Source of the DNA: Soonwooa buanensis
GTDB lineage: Bacteria > Bacteroidota > Bacteroidia > Flavobacteriales > Weeksellaceae
Length of the DNA stretch: 64,000 bases
Direction of reading: 5' to 3'
Assembly: GCF_900167905.1 (NCBI RefSeq)
Contig: NZ_FUYZ01000011.1
Span: 57,179-121,178, forward strand
Shown: in pieces, positions 1 through 8,762 of the stretch
Numbering within the stretch: position 1 is the stretch's first letter
How the letters are laid out: each line of letters begins with the position of its first letter
Translations under genes and position numbers: made by a program
Notes under the pieces: generated by a model
The model's input: the letters and a program-made list of their open reading frames with translations, nothing else
Database searches by the model: none
What the model was told of the DNA's origin: nothing

Positions 1-3000
1 TGGCAGGAAAAACAATCAGAAATCTACAATTTGGCGTCGGAATGTCGCTTTTGTTGCTTATTGCGACCTCAATTGCGTCGTATTTAAGCATTCAAAAACA
101 AATGGAAAACCGTGAAAGTTTATCCAATTCCAGACGATCTATAACCGCGATAAAAGATGTTTTGGTGGCGCTTTTAGACGCTGAAACAGGAAATCGAGGC
201 TTTCAAATAACGGGCAAAGAAGAGTTTTTGGAGCCGTATAATCGTGGTTTGGAAGAATTTCCGAAGGCGATTGCACGTTTAAAAGATTTGGGTAACGACG
301 ATAAAATTCAAAAAGATCGAGTTGACAGTCTTCAAAGTTCGGTGCAGAGCCGGATTGGGGTTTTGCAAAGTATGATTGATAAAAAACGTCAAAATCAGGA
401 TGTTTCGCAATCCGATATGCTTCGTAGCAAGACTTACATGGACAAAAGTCGCAAATTGGTGGCCGATTTTGTGAAGCATGAAGAAGATGTTTTAGAACTT
501 AAAAATGTCGATCTCAAAGAATCTGCGTTGATCACCAAGATTTTCCTTCTATTTTCGTCGCTTGGCGCGATTGGGATTACGGCTTTTCTTTATTTTAAAC
601 TTCGAAGTGACATTCTCCGTCGTGACAAATTAGAAAAAGCCTTGGTTTCTAAAGATGAACAAATGACGGCGCGTGTTTCGGCGATTCAAAAGATTGCAAA
701 CGGCGTTGCCAAAGGCGATTACAGTTTACGAATTGACGATTCTGAATCTGATAATTTGGGAGAATTAGTCGGTTCTTTGAATCACATGACCGATTCCTTG
801 AAAACCTCTTTTGATACCATTAATAAAAGCGATTGGCGACAAAAAGGTTTGGCGGTTCTCAACGAATCTTTGGTTGGGAATAAATCCATCAAAGAGATTA
901 CTGCAAAGGCTTTGACGCATTTGGTGGAGTACGGAAATTGCATCAGTGGTGCACTTTATTTATTGAATGATGAAGTGCTAAAACTTGAAAGTTCTTATGG
1001 TTTAGAAAGCTCCATGAAAAACCACTTTAATCAAGGTGAAGGCATGGTTGGGCAAGTTTTTGTGCAGAAAAAACCTCGTGTTTACAATGATATTTTAGAA
1101 AAAGATGTGGTGGCAAGTTTTGCGAGCAGCAAATTGCATATTAACGGAATTTTGTTGGTTCCGATTATGGTTGGTCGACAAGCGATCGGAATTGTCGAAT
1201 TAAATTCTGGTAACAATTTCCAAGAAGATGATGTGGATTTCTTTGCAGAAAGTTGTCGAATTCTCGGGATTGCGTTAAGCGCAGCAAGAGGTCGTGAAAA
1301 AGAGCAAAAATTATTGGAAGAAACTCAGGCGCAGTCGGAGGAATTGCAAGTTCAACATTCGGAATTAGAGAATTTGAACACCGAATTGGAAGCGCAAACA
1401 CAAAAATTACAAGCTTCGGAAGAGGAATTACGTGTTCAGCAGGAAGAATTAATGCAAACCAATGCCGAATTGGAAGAGCGTTCGAAGTTATTAGAAGAGA
1501 AAAATCATTTGATTGCAGAACGTAACATCGAAATTCAGAAAAAGGCTGAAGAATTAGCTTTAAGTACGAAATATAAGTCGGAATTTTTGGCGAATATGTC
1601 GCACGAATTGCGCACACCGTTAAATTCAATTTTGTTGCTTTCTCGTTTAATGGCGGAAGATCCAGACGATAATTTAACCGAAGATCAAATTGAATCTGCA
1701 AAAGTGATTCAAAGCTCGGGAAGCAGTTTATTGACCTTAATTGACGAGATTTTAGATTTAGCAAAAATCGAGTCTGGTAAAATGAATTTGGAATATCAAC
1801 ACGTTCCAATCGACGATGTGGTGAAGGATTTGCGCAATTTGTTCAATCCAATGATGCAAGAAAAAGGTTTGGATTTCAATATTAATATCGATTCAGATTT
1901 AAGTCAAACCATCGAAACGGATAGACTTCGCGTCGATCAAGTATTGAGAAATTTAATGTCAAACGCCCTGAAATTCACGTCTAAAGGCAGCATTAGTTTA
2001 AATATTAAGAAAGATCCTATTCAAAAAGGATTCGTTATTTTCTCTGTAAAAGATACGGGAATCGGGATTCCAGAAGACAAACAACGCATTATTTTCGAGG
2101 CGTTTCAACAAGCGGATGGCTCTACCAGACGTAAGTTTGGCGGGACTGGACTTGGACTTTCCATCAGCCGTGAAATTGCAAAATTATTGGGCGGCGAACT
2201 TCAATTGACTTCGAAAGTGGATGAAGGTTCGGAGTTTAATTTGGTGATTCCGATGACTTCAAAACTGAAGGTGGAATATGTGAATAAGGAACAAGATTTA
2301 ATTGAAACGATTCAAGAAGACGTTCAAGAAATCAAAGAAATTATTGCGTTTGACGACGAGTTGCCTGCACCAATCGAAATTTTGGGTATTCCAGAAGACG
2401 TTCCCGACGATCGAGATTCCATCACAAAAGACGATAAGGTGATTTTGATTGTTGAAGATGACGTTAATTTTGCAAAAGCTTTGGTGAAATACGCGCACAC
2501 TCAAAATTACAAAGCAATAGCGATGGTTCGCGGCGATTATGCGCTTCCTGCCGCGTTGAAATACCGTCCGTCAGCGATTTTATTGGATGTTCAACTTCCT
2601 GTAAAAGACGGTTGGCAAGTCATGGACGAATTGAAAGGAAACCTTCAAACCAAGCATATTCCGGTGCACATGATGTCCTCACTTCACGTGAAAAAGGAAA
2701 GTTTGATGAAAGGCGCCATCGATTTCATCAACAAACCAATGGCGTTGGAACAAATGGCGGATGTTTTCAAAAAAATTGAAGAAGCTTTAAGTAAAACCCT
2801 TCAAAAAGTGCTTATTGTAGAGGAAAATGCAAAGCATGCTACAGCGCTTTCGTACTTCTTGAGCAACTTTAATATTTCGGCTTCTGTGGAAGATAAAGCG
2901 GAGGATTGTGTGTCGGCTTTCATCGATCAGAACGTAGATTGCGTGATTTTGAATGTTGAAAATTCGCGTGGTGAAGAATATTCAATTATTGAAACGATAA

Positions 3001-3608
3001 AAAGTCATGAAGGTTTAGAAAATCTACCGATTATTATCTTTATTGATCGTAGTTTGTCGAAATCTGAGGAGTTAAAAATCAAGCAATACGCCGATTCTAT
3101 CGTTGTGAAAACGGCGCATTCGTATCAAAGAATTTTGGATGAAGTTGGTTTGTTTTTACATTTGGTGGAAGAAAAAAATAGCACCGAAGAAAACAGAAAA
3201 AACTCGACGCTTGGCTCATTGACAGAGGTTTTGAGTGGTAAAAAAATCTTAATTACCGATGATGATGTTCGCAACATTTTCTCACTCACCAAGGTTTTAG
3301 AAAAATATAAAGTGGAAGTTGTTTTGGCGATGGACGGCAAGCAAGCCTTAGAACAAATGGCTGCAAACCCTGATATCGACGTGGTTTTAATGGATATGAT
3401 GATGCCTGAAATGGACGGCTACGAAACCATCCGCGAAATCCGAAAACAACCAAAATACATGCGACTTCCGGTGATTGCCATCACGGCAAAATCCATGATT
3501 GGCGAACGCGAAAAATGTATTGAAGCCGGCGCTTCCGACTACATTTCTAAGCCCGTGGATACCGACCAATTGTTATCGTTACTCCGCGTTTGGATGTACG
3601 AAAGTTAA
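1..3608 (+). CDS. Hybrid sensor histidine kinase (CHASE3-HAMP-GAF-HisKA-HATPase-REC-REC-REC)
   Basis: Membrane hybrid kinase expected to autophosphorylate on His and pass phosphate to its own or neighbouring receiver domains. The reading frame is open to the left edge: bases 1-2 (TG) would complete an ATG followed by Ala-Gly-Lys-Thr-Ile-Arg-Asn-Leu, so the start is at or beyond the edge and the ATG at 42 is probably internal. Counted from 42: TM helix about 1-20, CHASE3-like sensor 25-160, TM 165-187, HAMP to about 258, GAF 275-410, long Glu/Gln-rich coiled coil 410-515, HisKA with MSHELRTPLN (His521), HATPase with N box (NLMSNALKF) and GTGLGL, then three receivers (about 795-915, 920-1040, 1068-1185). 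Receiver 1 (LLDVQLP) and receiver 3 (LMDMMMPEMDG) keep the phospho-Asp; receiver 2 has ILNVEN, with Asn at that position, so it is probably not phosphorylated. It heads a cluster with REC, CheR and CheB. Confidence 0.93.
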   Translation, partial: AGKTIRNLQFGVGMSLLLLIATSIASYLSIQKQMENRESLSNSRRSITAIKDVLVALLDAETGNRGFQITGKEEFLEPYNRGLEEFPKAIARLKDLGNDDKIQKDRVDSLQSSVQSRIGVLQSMIDKKRQNQDVSQSDMLRSKTYMDKSRKLVADFVKHEEDVLELKNVDLKESALITKIFLLFSSLGAIGITAFLYFKLRSDILRRDKLEKALVSKDEQMTARVSAIQKIANGVAKGDYSLRIDDSESDNLGELVGSLNHMTDSLKTSFDTINKSDWRQKGLAVLNESLVGNKSIKEITAKALTHLVEYGNCISGALYLLNDEVLKLESSYGLESSMKNHFNQGEGMVGQVFVQKKPRVYNDILEKDVVASFASSKLHINGILLVPIMVGRQAIGIVELNSGNNFQEDDVDFFAESCRILGIALSAARGREKEQKLLEETQAQSEELQVQHSELENLNTELEAQTQKLQASEEELRVQQEELMQTNAELEERSKLLEEKNHLIAERNIEIQKKAEELALSTKYKSEFLANMSHELRTPLNSILLLSRLMAEDPDDNLTEDQIESAKVIQSSGSSLLTLIDEILDLAKIESGKMNLEYQHVPIDDVVKDLRNLFNPMMQEKGLDFNINIDSDLSQTIETDRLRVDQVLRNLMSNALKFTSKGSISLNIKKDPIQKGFVIFSVKDTGIGIPEDKQRIIFEAFQQADGSTRRKFGGTGLGLSISREIAKLLGGELQLTSKVDEGSEFNLVIPMTSKLKVEYVNKEQDLIETIQEDVQEIKEIIAFDDELPAPIEILGIPEDVPDDRDSITKDDKVILIVEDDVNFAKALVKYAHTQNYKAIAMVRGDYALPAALKYRPSAILLDVQLPVKDGWQVMDELKGNLQTKHIPVHMMSSLHVKKESLMKGAIDFINKPMALEQMADVFKKIEEALSKTLQKVLIVEENAKHATALSYFLSNFNISASVEDKAEDCVSAFIDQNVDCVILNVENSRGEEYSIIETIKSHEGLENLPIIIFIDRSLSKSEELKIKQYADSIVVKTAHSYQRILDEVGLFLHLVEEKNSTEENRKNSTLGSLTEVLSGKKILITDDDVRNIFSLTKVLEKYKVEVVLAMDGKQALEQMAANPDIDVVLMDMMMPEMDGYETIREIRKQPKYMRLPVIAITAKSMIGEREKCIEAGASDYISKPVDTDQLLSLLRVWMYES

Positions 3609-3623
3609 TTTGCTTTTAGAATT

Positions 3624-3989
3624 ATGAATAAGAAAGTGCTCATCGTGGACGACGATCCACGCAACATATTTGCCCTAAAACTCACCTTAAAATCACGAGG
3701 TTTTCAATTGGAAAGTTCAACTTCTGCGCAAGAAGCCATCCAAATGTTGAAGTCTCAAAACGATTTTGATGTCGTATTGATGGACATGATGATGCCCGAA
3801 ATGGACGGTTATGAAGCCACGAAAATCATCAGAAAATCGGAGGATATAAAGCAAATTCCGATTATTGCAGTGACGGCGCAAGCGATGCCTGAAGATAAGC
3901 AAAAATGTTTGGATGCGGGAGCGCAAGATTACGTCTCGAAGCCGATAAATGTTGATGTTTTGATGAACGCCATGGAAAAACTATTTTGA
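3624..3989 (+). CDS. Single-domain response regulator (REC only)
   Basis: Stand-alone receiver of 121 residues with no output domain, so it likely shuttles phosphate or docks onto a partner, as CheY-like proteins do. The N-terminus KVLIVDDDP gives the acidic pocket, LMDMMMPEMDG holds the phospho-accepting Asp, ITAVTAQAM-type switch residues follow, and the conserved Lys is in YVSKPI. It closely resembles the third receiver of the upstream kinase (same LMDMMMPEMDG block), suggesting duplication of that domain. The gene begins 15 bases after the kinase stop, and its stop overlaps the cheR start in a TGATG, so the three are probably co-translated. Confidence 0.93.
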   Translation: MNKKVLIVDDDPRNIFALKLTLKSRGFQLESSTSAQEAIQMLKSQNDFDVVLMDMMMPEMDGYEATKIIRKSEDIKQIPIIAVTAQAMPEDKQKCLDAGAQDYVSKPINVDVLMNAMEKLF

Positions 3990-4819
3990 TGCTAGAACCG
4001 AGTATTGTAAAAGATGAAGAGGTTGAATATCTGATTAAAGATGTCCACGAATTGTATGGTTACGACTTTTCGCAGTACAGTCGCGCCTCGTTCAAACGTC
4101 GTATTAATCGCATTTGTTTGATCGATCGCTTCACGAGTTACGCCGAATTGCGTTACACGGTGATGAACGATCCCGAATATTTGAAGCGTTTTGTGGAAGA
4201 AATCACTGTAAACGTCACCGAAATGTTTCGTGATCCAAGTTTTTTTAAGGCGTTGCGCGAAGATATTTTGCCGCAATTGGGAACTTATCCGCTGATTCGG
4301 ATTTGGGTTGCGGGTTGTTCAACAGGCGAAGAAGCTTATTCCATCGCTATTTTGTTGAAAGAAGCAGGTTTGTATCATAAATGTTTGATTTACGGAACCG
4401 ACATCAATCCGTCGGTTTTGGAGAAAGCCAGAGCAGGCGTTTTCCCCATCCAACAAATGAAATTATACACCGAAAATTACATTCTTTCGGGCGGAAAAAA
4501 AGAGTTTTCAGATTATTATACAGCGAATTATGACAGCGTAAGATTTGATTCAAGTTTAAAAGAAAAACTGATTTTATCAACGCATAATTTGGTTTCAGAT
4601 TCATCTTTTAACAGCTTTCAGTTGATTATTTGTCGCAATGTTCTGATCTATTTTGATAAAACTTTGCAAGAGCGCGTTTTCAAATTATTTGATGAAAGTT
4701 TGGAGAATTTGGGCTATTTGGCGTTGGGTTCCAAAGAAACGTTAAGGTTTTCAAATTTGGATAAAAACTACAACCAAGTTGACGATCAAAAGATTTGGAA
4801 AAAAGTGGAGCATCATTAA
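3989..4819 (+). CDS. CheR-type protein-glutamate O-methyltransferase
   Basis: SAM-dependent methyltransferase of the CheR family, which methylates glutamates on chemoreceptor-type proteins. The all-alpha N-terminal CheR domain (about 1-75) includes SRASFKRRINR, and the C-terminal Rossmann domain has VAGCSTGEEAYSIAILL (SAM-binding loop), YGTDIN, and the family motif LIICRNVLIYF near the end. The ATG at 3989 shares its A with the upstream REC stop (TGATG), which fixes the start; an upstream TTG in frame is not needed. No receptor or flagellar gene is visible, so in this gliding or non-motile lineage the target may be the hybrid kinase itself or another membrane sensor (inference). Confidence 0.9.
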   Translation: MLEPSIVKDEEVEYLIKDVHELYGYDFSQYSRASFKRRINRICLIDRFTSYAELRYTVMNDPEYLKRFVEEITVNVTEMFRDPSFFKALREDILPQLGTYPLIRIWVAGCSTGEEAYSIAILLKEAGLYHKCLIYGTDINPSVLEKARAGVFPIQQMKLYTENYILSGGKKEFSDYYTANYDSVRFDSSLKEKLILSTHNLVSDSSFNSFQLIICRNVLIYFDKTLQERVFKLFDESLENLGYLALGSKETLRFSNLDKNYNQVDDQKIWKKVEHH

Positions 4820-4842
4820 AGTTTTAAATTTATATAAAAGTC

Positions 4843-4913
4843 TGTCATTTTGAATGAAACGAAATGAAATGAAAAATCTCTTATTGTGAGATTTCGCCTT
4901 CGTCGAAATGATA
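4843..4913. repeat. Palindromic intergenic repeat, TGTCATT family
   Basis: A 71-base imperfect palindrome between cheR and cheB. It begins TGTCATTTTGAATGAA and ends GTCGAAATGATA, with a central AAATCTC...GAGATTT hairpin. A second copy of the same design lies at 5514-5587. Non-coding; it probably forms a hairpin in the transcript joining cheR to cheB. Confidence 0.7.
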
Positions 4914-4928
4914 ATACGAAAATAAAAA

Positions 4929-5501
4929 ATGAACAACAAAAAGACGGAAATCGTAGTTATAGGTGGCTCTGCAGGAAGTTTGCAGGTCATTCTCGACATG
5001 ATTAAATCTTTGGATTCTGATCTTGGATTTCCGATTATCATTGTTGTTCACCGAAAAGCGCAAGCAACCAACGTTTTGCCGTATCTGTTGCAACAGTTTT
5101 TAGAGATGGAAGTCCTCGAAATTGAAGACAAAACGGAAATCGAAATCAATAAAATGTACGTTGTGCCAGGCGATTATCACATGCTTTTTGAATCTAAAAA
5201 TAGAGTATCTTTGGATGCCTCAGAAAAGGTGAATTATTCGCGTCCGTCGATTGATGTAACCTTTAAATCGGTTGCTGAACTATTTGGAAAAAATGCAGTC
5301 GCGATTTTACTTTCTGGCGCAAATGCCGATGGCGTAGAAGGTTTAGAATATATTAAGCGAAACGGTGGTAAAGTTTGGATTCAGAATCCTGAAACCGCAG
5401 AAGTGGATTATATGCCGAAACATGCGATGGCACAAGTGGATTACGATTGTGTTTTTGATCCGAAAGACTTGGCTGGGAAAATTAATAAGTTAAAGATTTA
5501 A
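4929..5501 (+). CDS. CheB methylesterase domain protein (no receiver domain)
   Basis: Protein-glutamate methylesterase, the counterpart of CheR. At 190 residues it consists only of the catalytic CheB domain; classical CheB carries an N-terminal receiver, absent here. Visible motifs are VVIGGSAGS with the catalytic Ser, IIVVHRKAQATNVLP with the catalytic His, and ILLSGANADGVEGL with the catalytic Asp. Lacking a receiver, its control must come from elsewhere, perhaps from the stand-alone receivers at 3624 and 5791. It lies between two copies of the TGTCATT palindrome. Confidence 0.9.
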   Translation: MNNKKTEIVVIGGSAGSLQVILDMIKSLDSDLGFPIIIVVHRKAQATNVLPYLLQQFLEMEVLEIEDKTEIEINKMYVVPGDYHMLFESKNRVSLDASEKVNYSRPSIDVTFKSVAELFGKNAVAILLSGANADGVEGLEYIKRNGGKVWIQNPETAEVDYMPKHAMAQVDYDCVFDPKDLAGKINKLKI

Positions 5502-5513
5502 GTCACTATGTTT

Positions 5514-5587
5514 TGTCATTCAGAATGAAGCGTAGCGGAATGAAGAATCTTTTTGTTTATAGAGATTCCTCCTACGTCGGAATGACA
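5514..5587. repeat. Palindromic intergenic repeat, TGTCATT family (second copy)
   Basis: A 74-base palindrome with exact terminal inverted repeats TGTCATT and AATGACA. Internal arms AGAATCT and AGATTCC close the hairpin. It is more regular than the copy at 4843-4913. It follows the cheB stop directly. Confidence 0.75.
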
Positions 5588-5640
5588 GATATTGTTAATG
5601 AATTAAGGGAAATTAATAAGTTGAATAATTAAAAAGAACG

Positions 5641-5754
5641 AACGTCATTTCGAGTGTTTTTCGAAGCGAAGCGAAGAAAAATGTATCGAGAAATTTGATT
5701 TGAAAAATAAATTCTCGATCCAAATTCTGTTCAGAATTTTACTCGAATTGACGG
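5641..5754. repeat. Nested palindromic intergenic repeat, CGTCA...TCGAGT family
   Basis: About 114 bases with outer arms CGTCATTTCGAGT and ACTCGAATTGACG and inner arms TCGAGAA / TTCTCGA. It is related to shorter copies at 14069-14145 and 15280-15342 and to a fragment near 63619. The arrangement is MITE-like, but no target-site duplication was identified. Confidence 0.65.
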
Positions 5755-5790
5755 ATTGTACAACAAGAAATATTTTTGAAAATAAAGAAA

Positions 5791-6153
5791 ATGAGTAAGA
5801 AAAAAATACTAATTTTTGACGATGATGCCATTATTTTGGAGGTGGTGAGCATCATTTTTGAAGATGCAGGTTACGAGGTGAAAATCTCCGAAACCTCGCA
5901 CGATATTATCGAAAAAGTAGCGGAGTTTCAGCCCAACGTCATCCTTATGGACAACTGGATTCCGAATATCGGTGGTGTCGAAGCAACTAAACTTTTGAAA
6001 GCTCACGACGAATTTAAATCGATTCCCGTTATTTATGTAACCGCCAACAACGATATTTCTGCTCTAGCCAAAGAAGCACAAGCAGATGATTTCATCGCGA
6101 AGCCATTTAATCTAGAGGATTTGGAGGAAAAGGTTGAGAAATATTGTAAATAA
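5791..6153 (+). CDS. Single-domain response regulator (REC only)
   Basis: CheY-like receiver of about 120 residues. KKILIFDDDA supplies the acidic pocket, ILMDNWIPNIGG the phospho-Asp, VIYVTAN the switch Thr, and FIAKPF the conserved Lys. The WIPNIGG loop differs from the MMPEMDG loop of the neighbours, so it likely binds a different partner. The ATG at 5791 (MSKKKIL) is preferred over an in-frame TTG at 5776. It is separated from cheB by two palindromic repeats and may be transcribed separately. Confidence 0.9.
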   Translation: MSKKKILIFDDDAIILEVVSIIFEDAGYEVKISETSHDIIEKVAEFQPNVILMDNWIPNIGGVEATKLLKAHDEFKSIPVIYVTANNDISALAKEAQADDFIAKPFNLEDLEEKVEKYCK

Positions 6154-6162
6154 TTTTACTTG

Positions 6163-6666
6163 ATGAATTTTAGAAAAGCAACATACCAAGACGTTGATGA
6201 GATTTGGGAAATCTTACAATTCGCCATTCAAAGTCGAAAAAATGATGGTAGCGAACAATGGCAAAATGGCTACCCAAATCAGGCTTCTATTACTGAAGAT
6301 TTAGAAACCGGCTCCGCTTATGTGATTGAAGACGAACACGGAATTTTAGCTTACGGTGCTGCAATTTTTGATGTAGAGCCGGCCTATAATGACATTCAAA
6401 AAGGAGAATGGTTGACCAACGGCGATTATGTCGTGATACACCGCGTTGCGGCGGCTGAACGTTCGAAAGGAATGGGCATTGCAACTCGATTCTTTAATGA
6501 GGTTGAAGCGCTTGCGAAGTCTAAGAATATTTTCAGTGTGAAGGTCGATACCAATTTCGATAATCTTGCGATGTTGCGTATTATGGATAAACTTGGTTAC
6601 CAATATTGTGGCGAAGTTTTTGTTGGAGGTGGTGTTAGAAAGGCTTTTGAGAAGGTATTGAGTTAA
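6163..6666 (+). CDS. GNAT family N-acetyltransferase
   Basis: Predicted acetyl-CoA-dependent acetyltransferase of 167 residues. The N-terminus (NFRKATYQDVDEIWEIL) is the usual beta1-alpha1 of GNAT proteins, and VIHRVAAAERSKGMGIATRF contains motif A, the R/Q-x-x-G-x-G/A acetyl-CoA pyrophosphate loop. The substrate cannot be read from the sequence. Start taken at the ATG at 6163 rather than the preceding TTG. It begins 10 bases after the receiver gene and its stop overlaps the convergent gene at 6663 by four bases. Confidence 0.88.
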   Translation: MNFRKATYQDVDEIWEILQFAIQSRKNDGSEQWQNGYPNQASITEDLETGSAYVIEDEHGILAYGAAIFDVEPAYNDIQKGEWLTNGDYVVIHRVAAAERSKGMGIATRFFNEVEALAKSKNIFSVKVDTNFDNLAMLRIMDKLGYQYCGEVFVGGGVRKAFEKVLS

Positions 6667-7295
6667 TTTTTCGCTGGTATTTCTAACGTTAAATCCACAT
6701 CTTTAGTAAATTTTAATTCATAATTTAAAGTTTGTTTTTCTTTTACAATTTTTGCATTTTCAACTAAAATATTTTCATTAGAATCAAAATCTTGATTTAA
6801 CTCAAACGGATGTAAAGCTATTGCTCTAAAAGCAAAAAATAAGTTTTTATCTGTGGGCTTTGTAGAATAAGTAATTATTTCTCGTAGACTTTTTCTTTTA
6901 TCATTTTTATAAATAATTAACTGACGCTTATTAGCAAAGGAACTAAATTCAAAATTCGGGTTTTTAGCTTTTTGTTTCAAGTTAAGATTTATACTTCTAT
7001 CAAATTTAAAATCAAAATAGATTTCTCCTTTTTCTTTATTTTTAATTAGATCAAAATCATGTCTTACATTGTAGGTGATATCATAAAGGAGTGCAAATTT
7101 TTGACCTTCACTACCAAAAATCTTCATAAAATAAGAATTGTCTTCTGAATTTATAAAAACAGATTCCTCAAAGAGATTTTTTTTCTCATCACCTTTATAA
7201 AGTAAGTAAACAAGCTCTTTATCAAAATTGTAAGTTTTTTGACTAAAACTAAAAAGAGATACAAGGAAAAATAGTATTTGTAAAGCTTTTTTCAT
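6663..7295 (-). CDS. Hypothetical secreted protein
   Basis: I do not recognise a family. The 210-residue product starts with a clear signal peptide (MKKALQILFFLVSLFSFSQ, cut after the Ser/Gln-type site common in this phylum), followed by a Lys/Phe/Asn-rich body of predicted beta strands, including a segment YLLYKGDEKKN near residue 31. This looks like one of the many GLPGLI-type or lineage-specific periplasmic proteins of Flavobacteriia, but no signature is decisive. It lies convergent to the GNAT gene and 39 bases downstream of the lactonase-fold gene, with which it may be co-transcribed. Confidence 0.7.
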   Translation of the reverse strand: MKKALQILFFLVSLFSFSQKTYNFDKELVYLLYKGDEKKNLFEESVFINSEDNSYFMKIFGSEGQKFALLYDITYNVRHDFDLIKNKEKGEIYFDFKFDRSINLNLKQKAKNPNFEFSSFANKRQLIIYKNDKRKSLREIITYSTKPTDKNLFFAFRAIALHPFELNQDFDSNENILVENAKIVKEKQTLNYELKFTKDVDLTLEIPAKN

Positions 7296-7334
7296 ATCAG
7301 TGTTTTTCTAAAGTTAATCAAAAAAGGATAATTT

Positions 7335-8456
7335 TTAATAATAATTTTTAATCTGAACACAAGACACATTTTTCAGTCCTTTTACTTTTGATATTTTCTG
7401 TAATAAACCAGTTTCTTTATTTCTTTTAAAACCAGTTGCATTACTAGTTTGGACATTTGTTGCTATTAGAAAATCCCCTGTTTCATCGAGTGCGAAAATT
7501 CTTGGATGCTTCCCAAAAGTTGATTGATAGCCGACATTTTTTAATTTTCCGTCTTCGTTAATTGAAAAAATAGCAATATTGTTTTCGGTGCCGCGATTGG
7601 TGGCGTATAGAAATTTTCCATCAGGTGAAATATGAATATCTGAGCTTTCGAAATCACCGGATTGATTTTCGGGATGGGTGAAGATTCGTTGAATGGTGTT
7701 CAACTTGCCGTTTTCATAATCGTAAACGCTTACAGCACCGCCCATTTCTTCGATACAATACGCAAATTTTCCATTGGGATGAAACGTGAAATGTCTTGGA
7801 CCACTTCCCAAAACAGATTGATTAAAATTGGGTTCAGCTTCTAATAACGGCTCTTTTTTATCACTATCAAATTTGAAAATTCTAATTTTATCCGCTCCTA
7901 AATCAGGCATAAAAACATAATCAAAATTCGGTGAAAAAACCGTTGAATGAATATGCGCGCGATCTTGACGTTTTGGATTAACACTTCCTTCTGAGAACTG
8001 AAAATTTTGAGCATACGGGCCAATGATTCCAGCGTCTGAAATAGGGTAAACTGATGCACTTCCTTCTGTATAATTAGCATTGATAAGCCACTTTCCGTTT
8101 TTGTGAACTGTTAAATAAACGGGATTTTCGCCGCCACTTTTTTGTGCATTGATAAAGCTTAAAGATTTATTTTCCGGATTAAATTCGAAACTACTTACGG
8201 AGCCGCCATTTTCAGTTTTGGTGTCCGTACAAGCAAAAACAAATTTACCATCGGGAGATAATGTGAGGTAAGATGGATTTTTAATGCCTGTAGCAGTGGT
8301 TACTTTTTTAAGTTTTCCAGTTTTTAAAGTAAGTTCATAAACGTAGATTCCGGGTTTGGTTTTATCCCAATTGAAGGAACCAAAAAACACATAAGTCTTT
8401 TGTGCAAAAAGCGTTGTTGCAATTAGCACGCTAAAAAGGAATGAAAGTTTTTTCAA
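7335..8456 (-). CDS. Lactonase-family seven-bladed beta-propeller, secreted
   Basis: Member of the lactonase / 6-phosphogluconolactonase (Pgl, YbhE) beta-propeller family, 373 residues including a signal peptide (MKKLSFLFSVLIATTLFAQ). Repeated blade motifs are visible: NPSYLTLSPDGKFVFAC, NPVYLTVHKNGKWLINA, GPRHFTFHPNGKFAYCI, SDIHISPDGKFLYATNRG. In cytosolic relatives the reaction is 6-phosphogluconolactone hydrolysis; export here argues for a different, perhaps carbohydrate-lactone, substrate (inference). No pentose-phosphate genes are near. Confidence 0.88.
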   Translation of the reverse strand: MKKLSFLFSVLIATTLFAQKTYVFFGSFNWDKTKPGIYVYELTLKTGKLKKVTTATGIKNPSYLTLSPDGKFVFACTDTKTENGGSVSSFEFNPENKSLSFINAQKSGGENPVYLTVHKNGKWLINANYTEGSASVYPISDAGIIGPYAQNFQFSEGSVNPKRQDRAHIHSTVFSPNFDYVFMPDLGADKIRIFKFDSDKKEPLLEAEPNFNQSVLGSGPRHFTFHPNGKFAYCIEEMGGAVSVYDYENGKLNTIQRIFTHPENQSGDFESSDIHISPDGKFLYATNRGTENNIAIFSINEDGKLKNVGYQSTFGKHPRIFALDETGDFLIATNVQTSNATGFKRNKETGLLQKISKVKGLKNVSCVQIKNYY

Positions 8457-8762
8457 GGAAGTTGGAGTTTTAATAATGTTTATAAAATTATGGATTAAAT
8501 TATTTTAGAGAATTATAAATTACATTTTATCTTCGTAATTGTAAACAAAAATACTATCATTTTCATTAAGACTATAAAGCTTCACAGGTTTAGTACGAAC
8601 ATTTTTGGATTTTTTTTTATAATTAAATCAAAAAAGGATAGGTTCACTTTTTATGAATTAAGATCTAATAACAGAAAGTTTTATTGAGTTTAAAAGCCTA
8701 TTTTTAGTTAAGATTTTAATGAACCAAGCATTATGGAAACTTCTAAAGGCATCAAAAATACT
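8457..8762. other. Intergenic region without recognisable gene
   Basis: About 306 AT-rich bases upstream of the minus-strand lactonase gene. No tRNA, repeat copy or conserved ORF is seen; the right-hand part is presumably its promoter region. Confidence 0.5.

Noticed and set aside
1165..1809. Long antisense ORF inside the hybrid kinase gene, and similar ORFs opposite pnp, purH and the AsmA-like gene
   Set aside because: They have no starts with plausible signals or domains and lie opposite well-supported genes.
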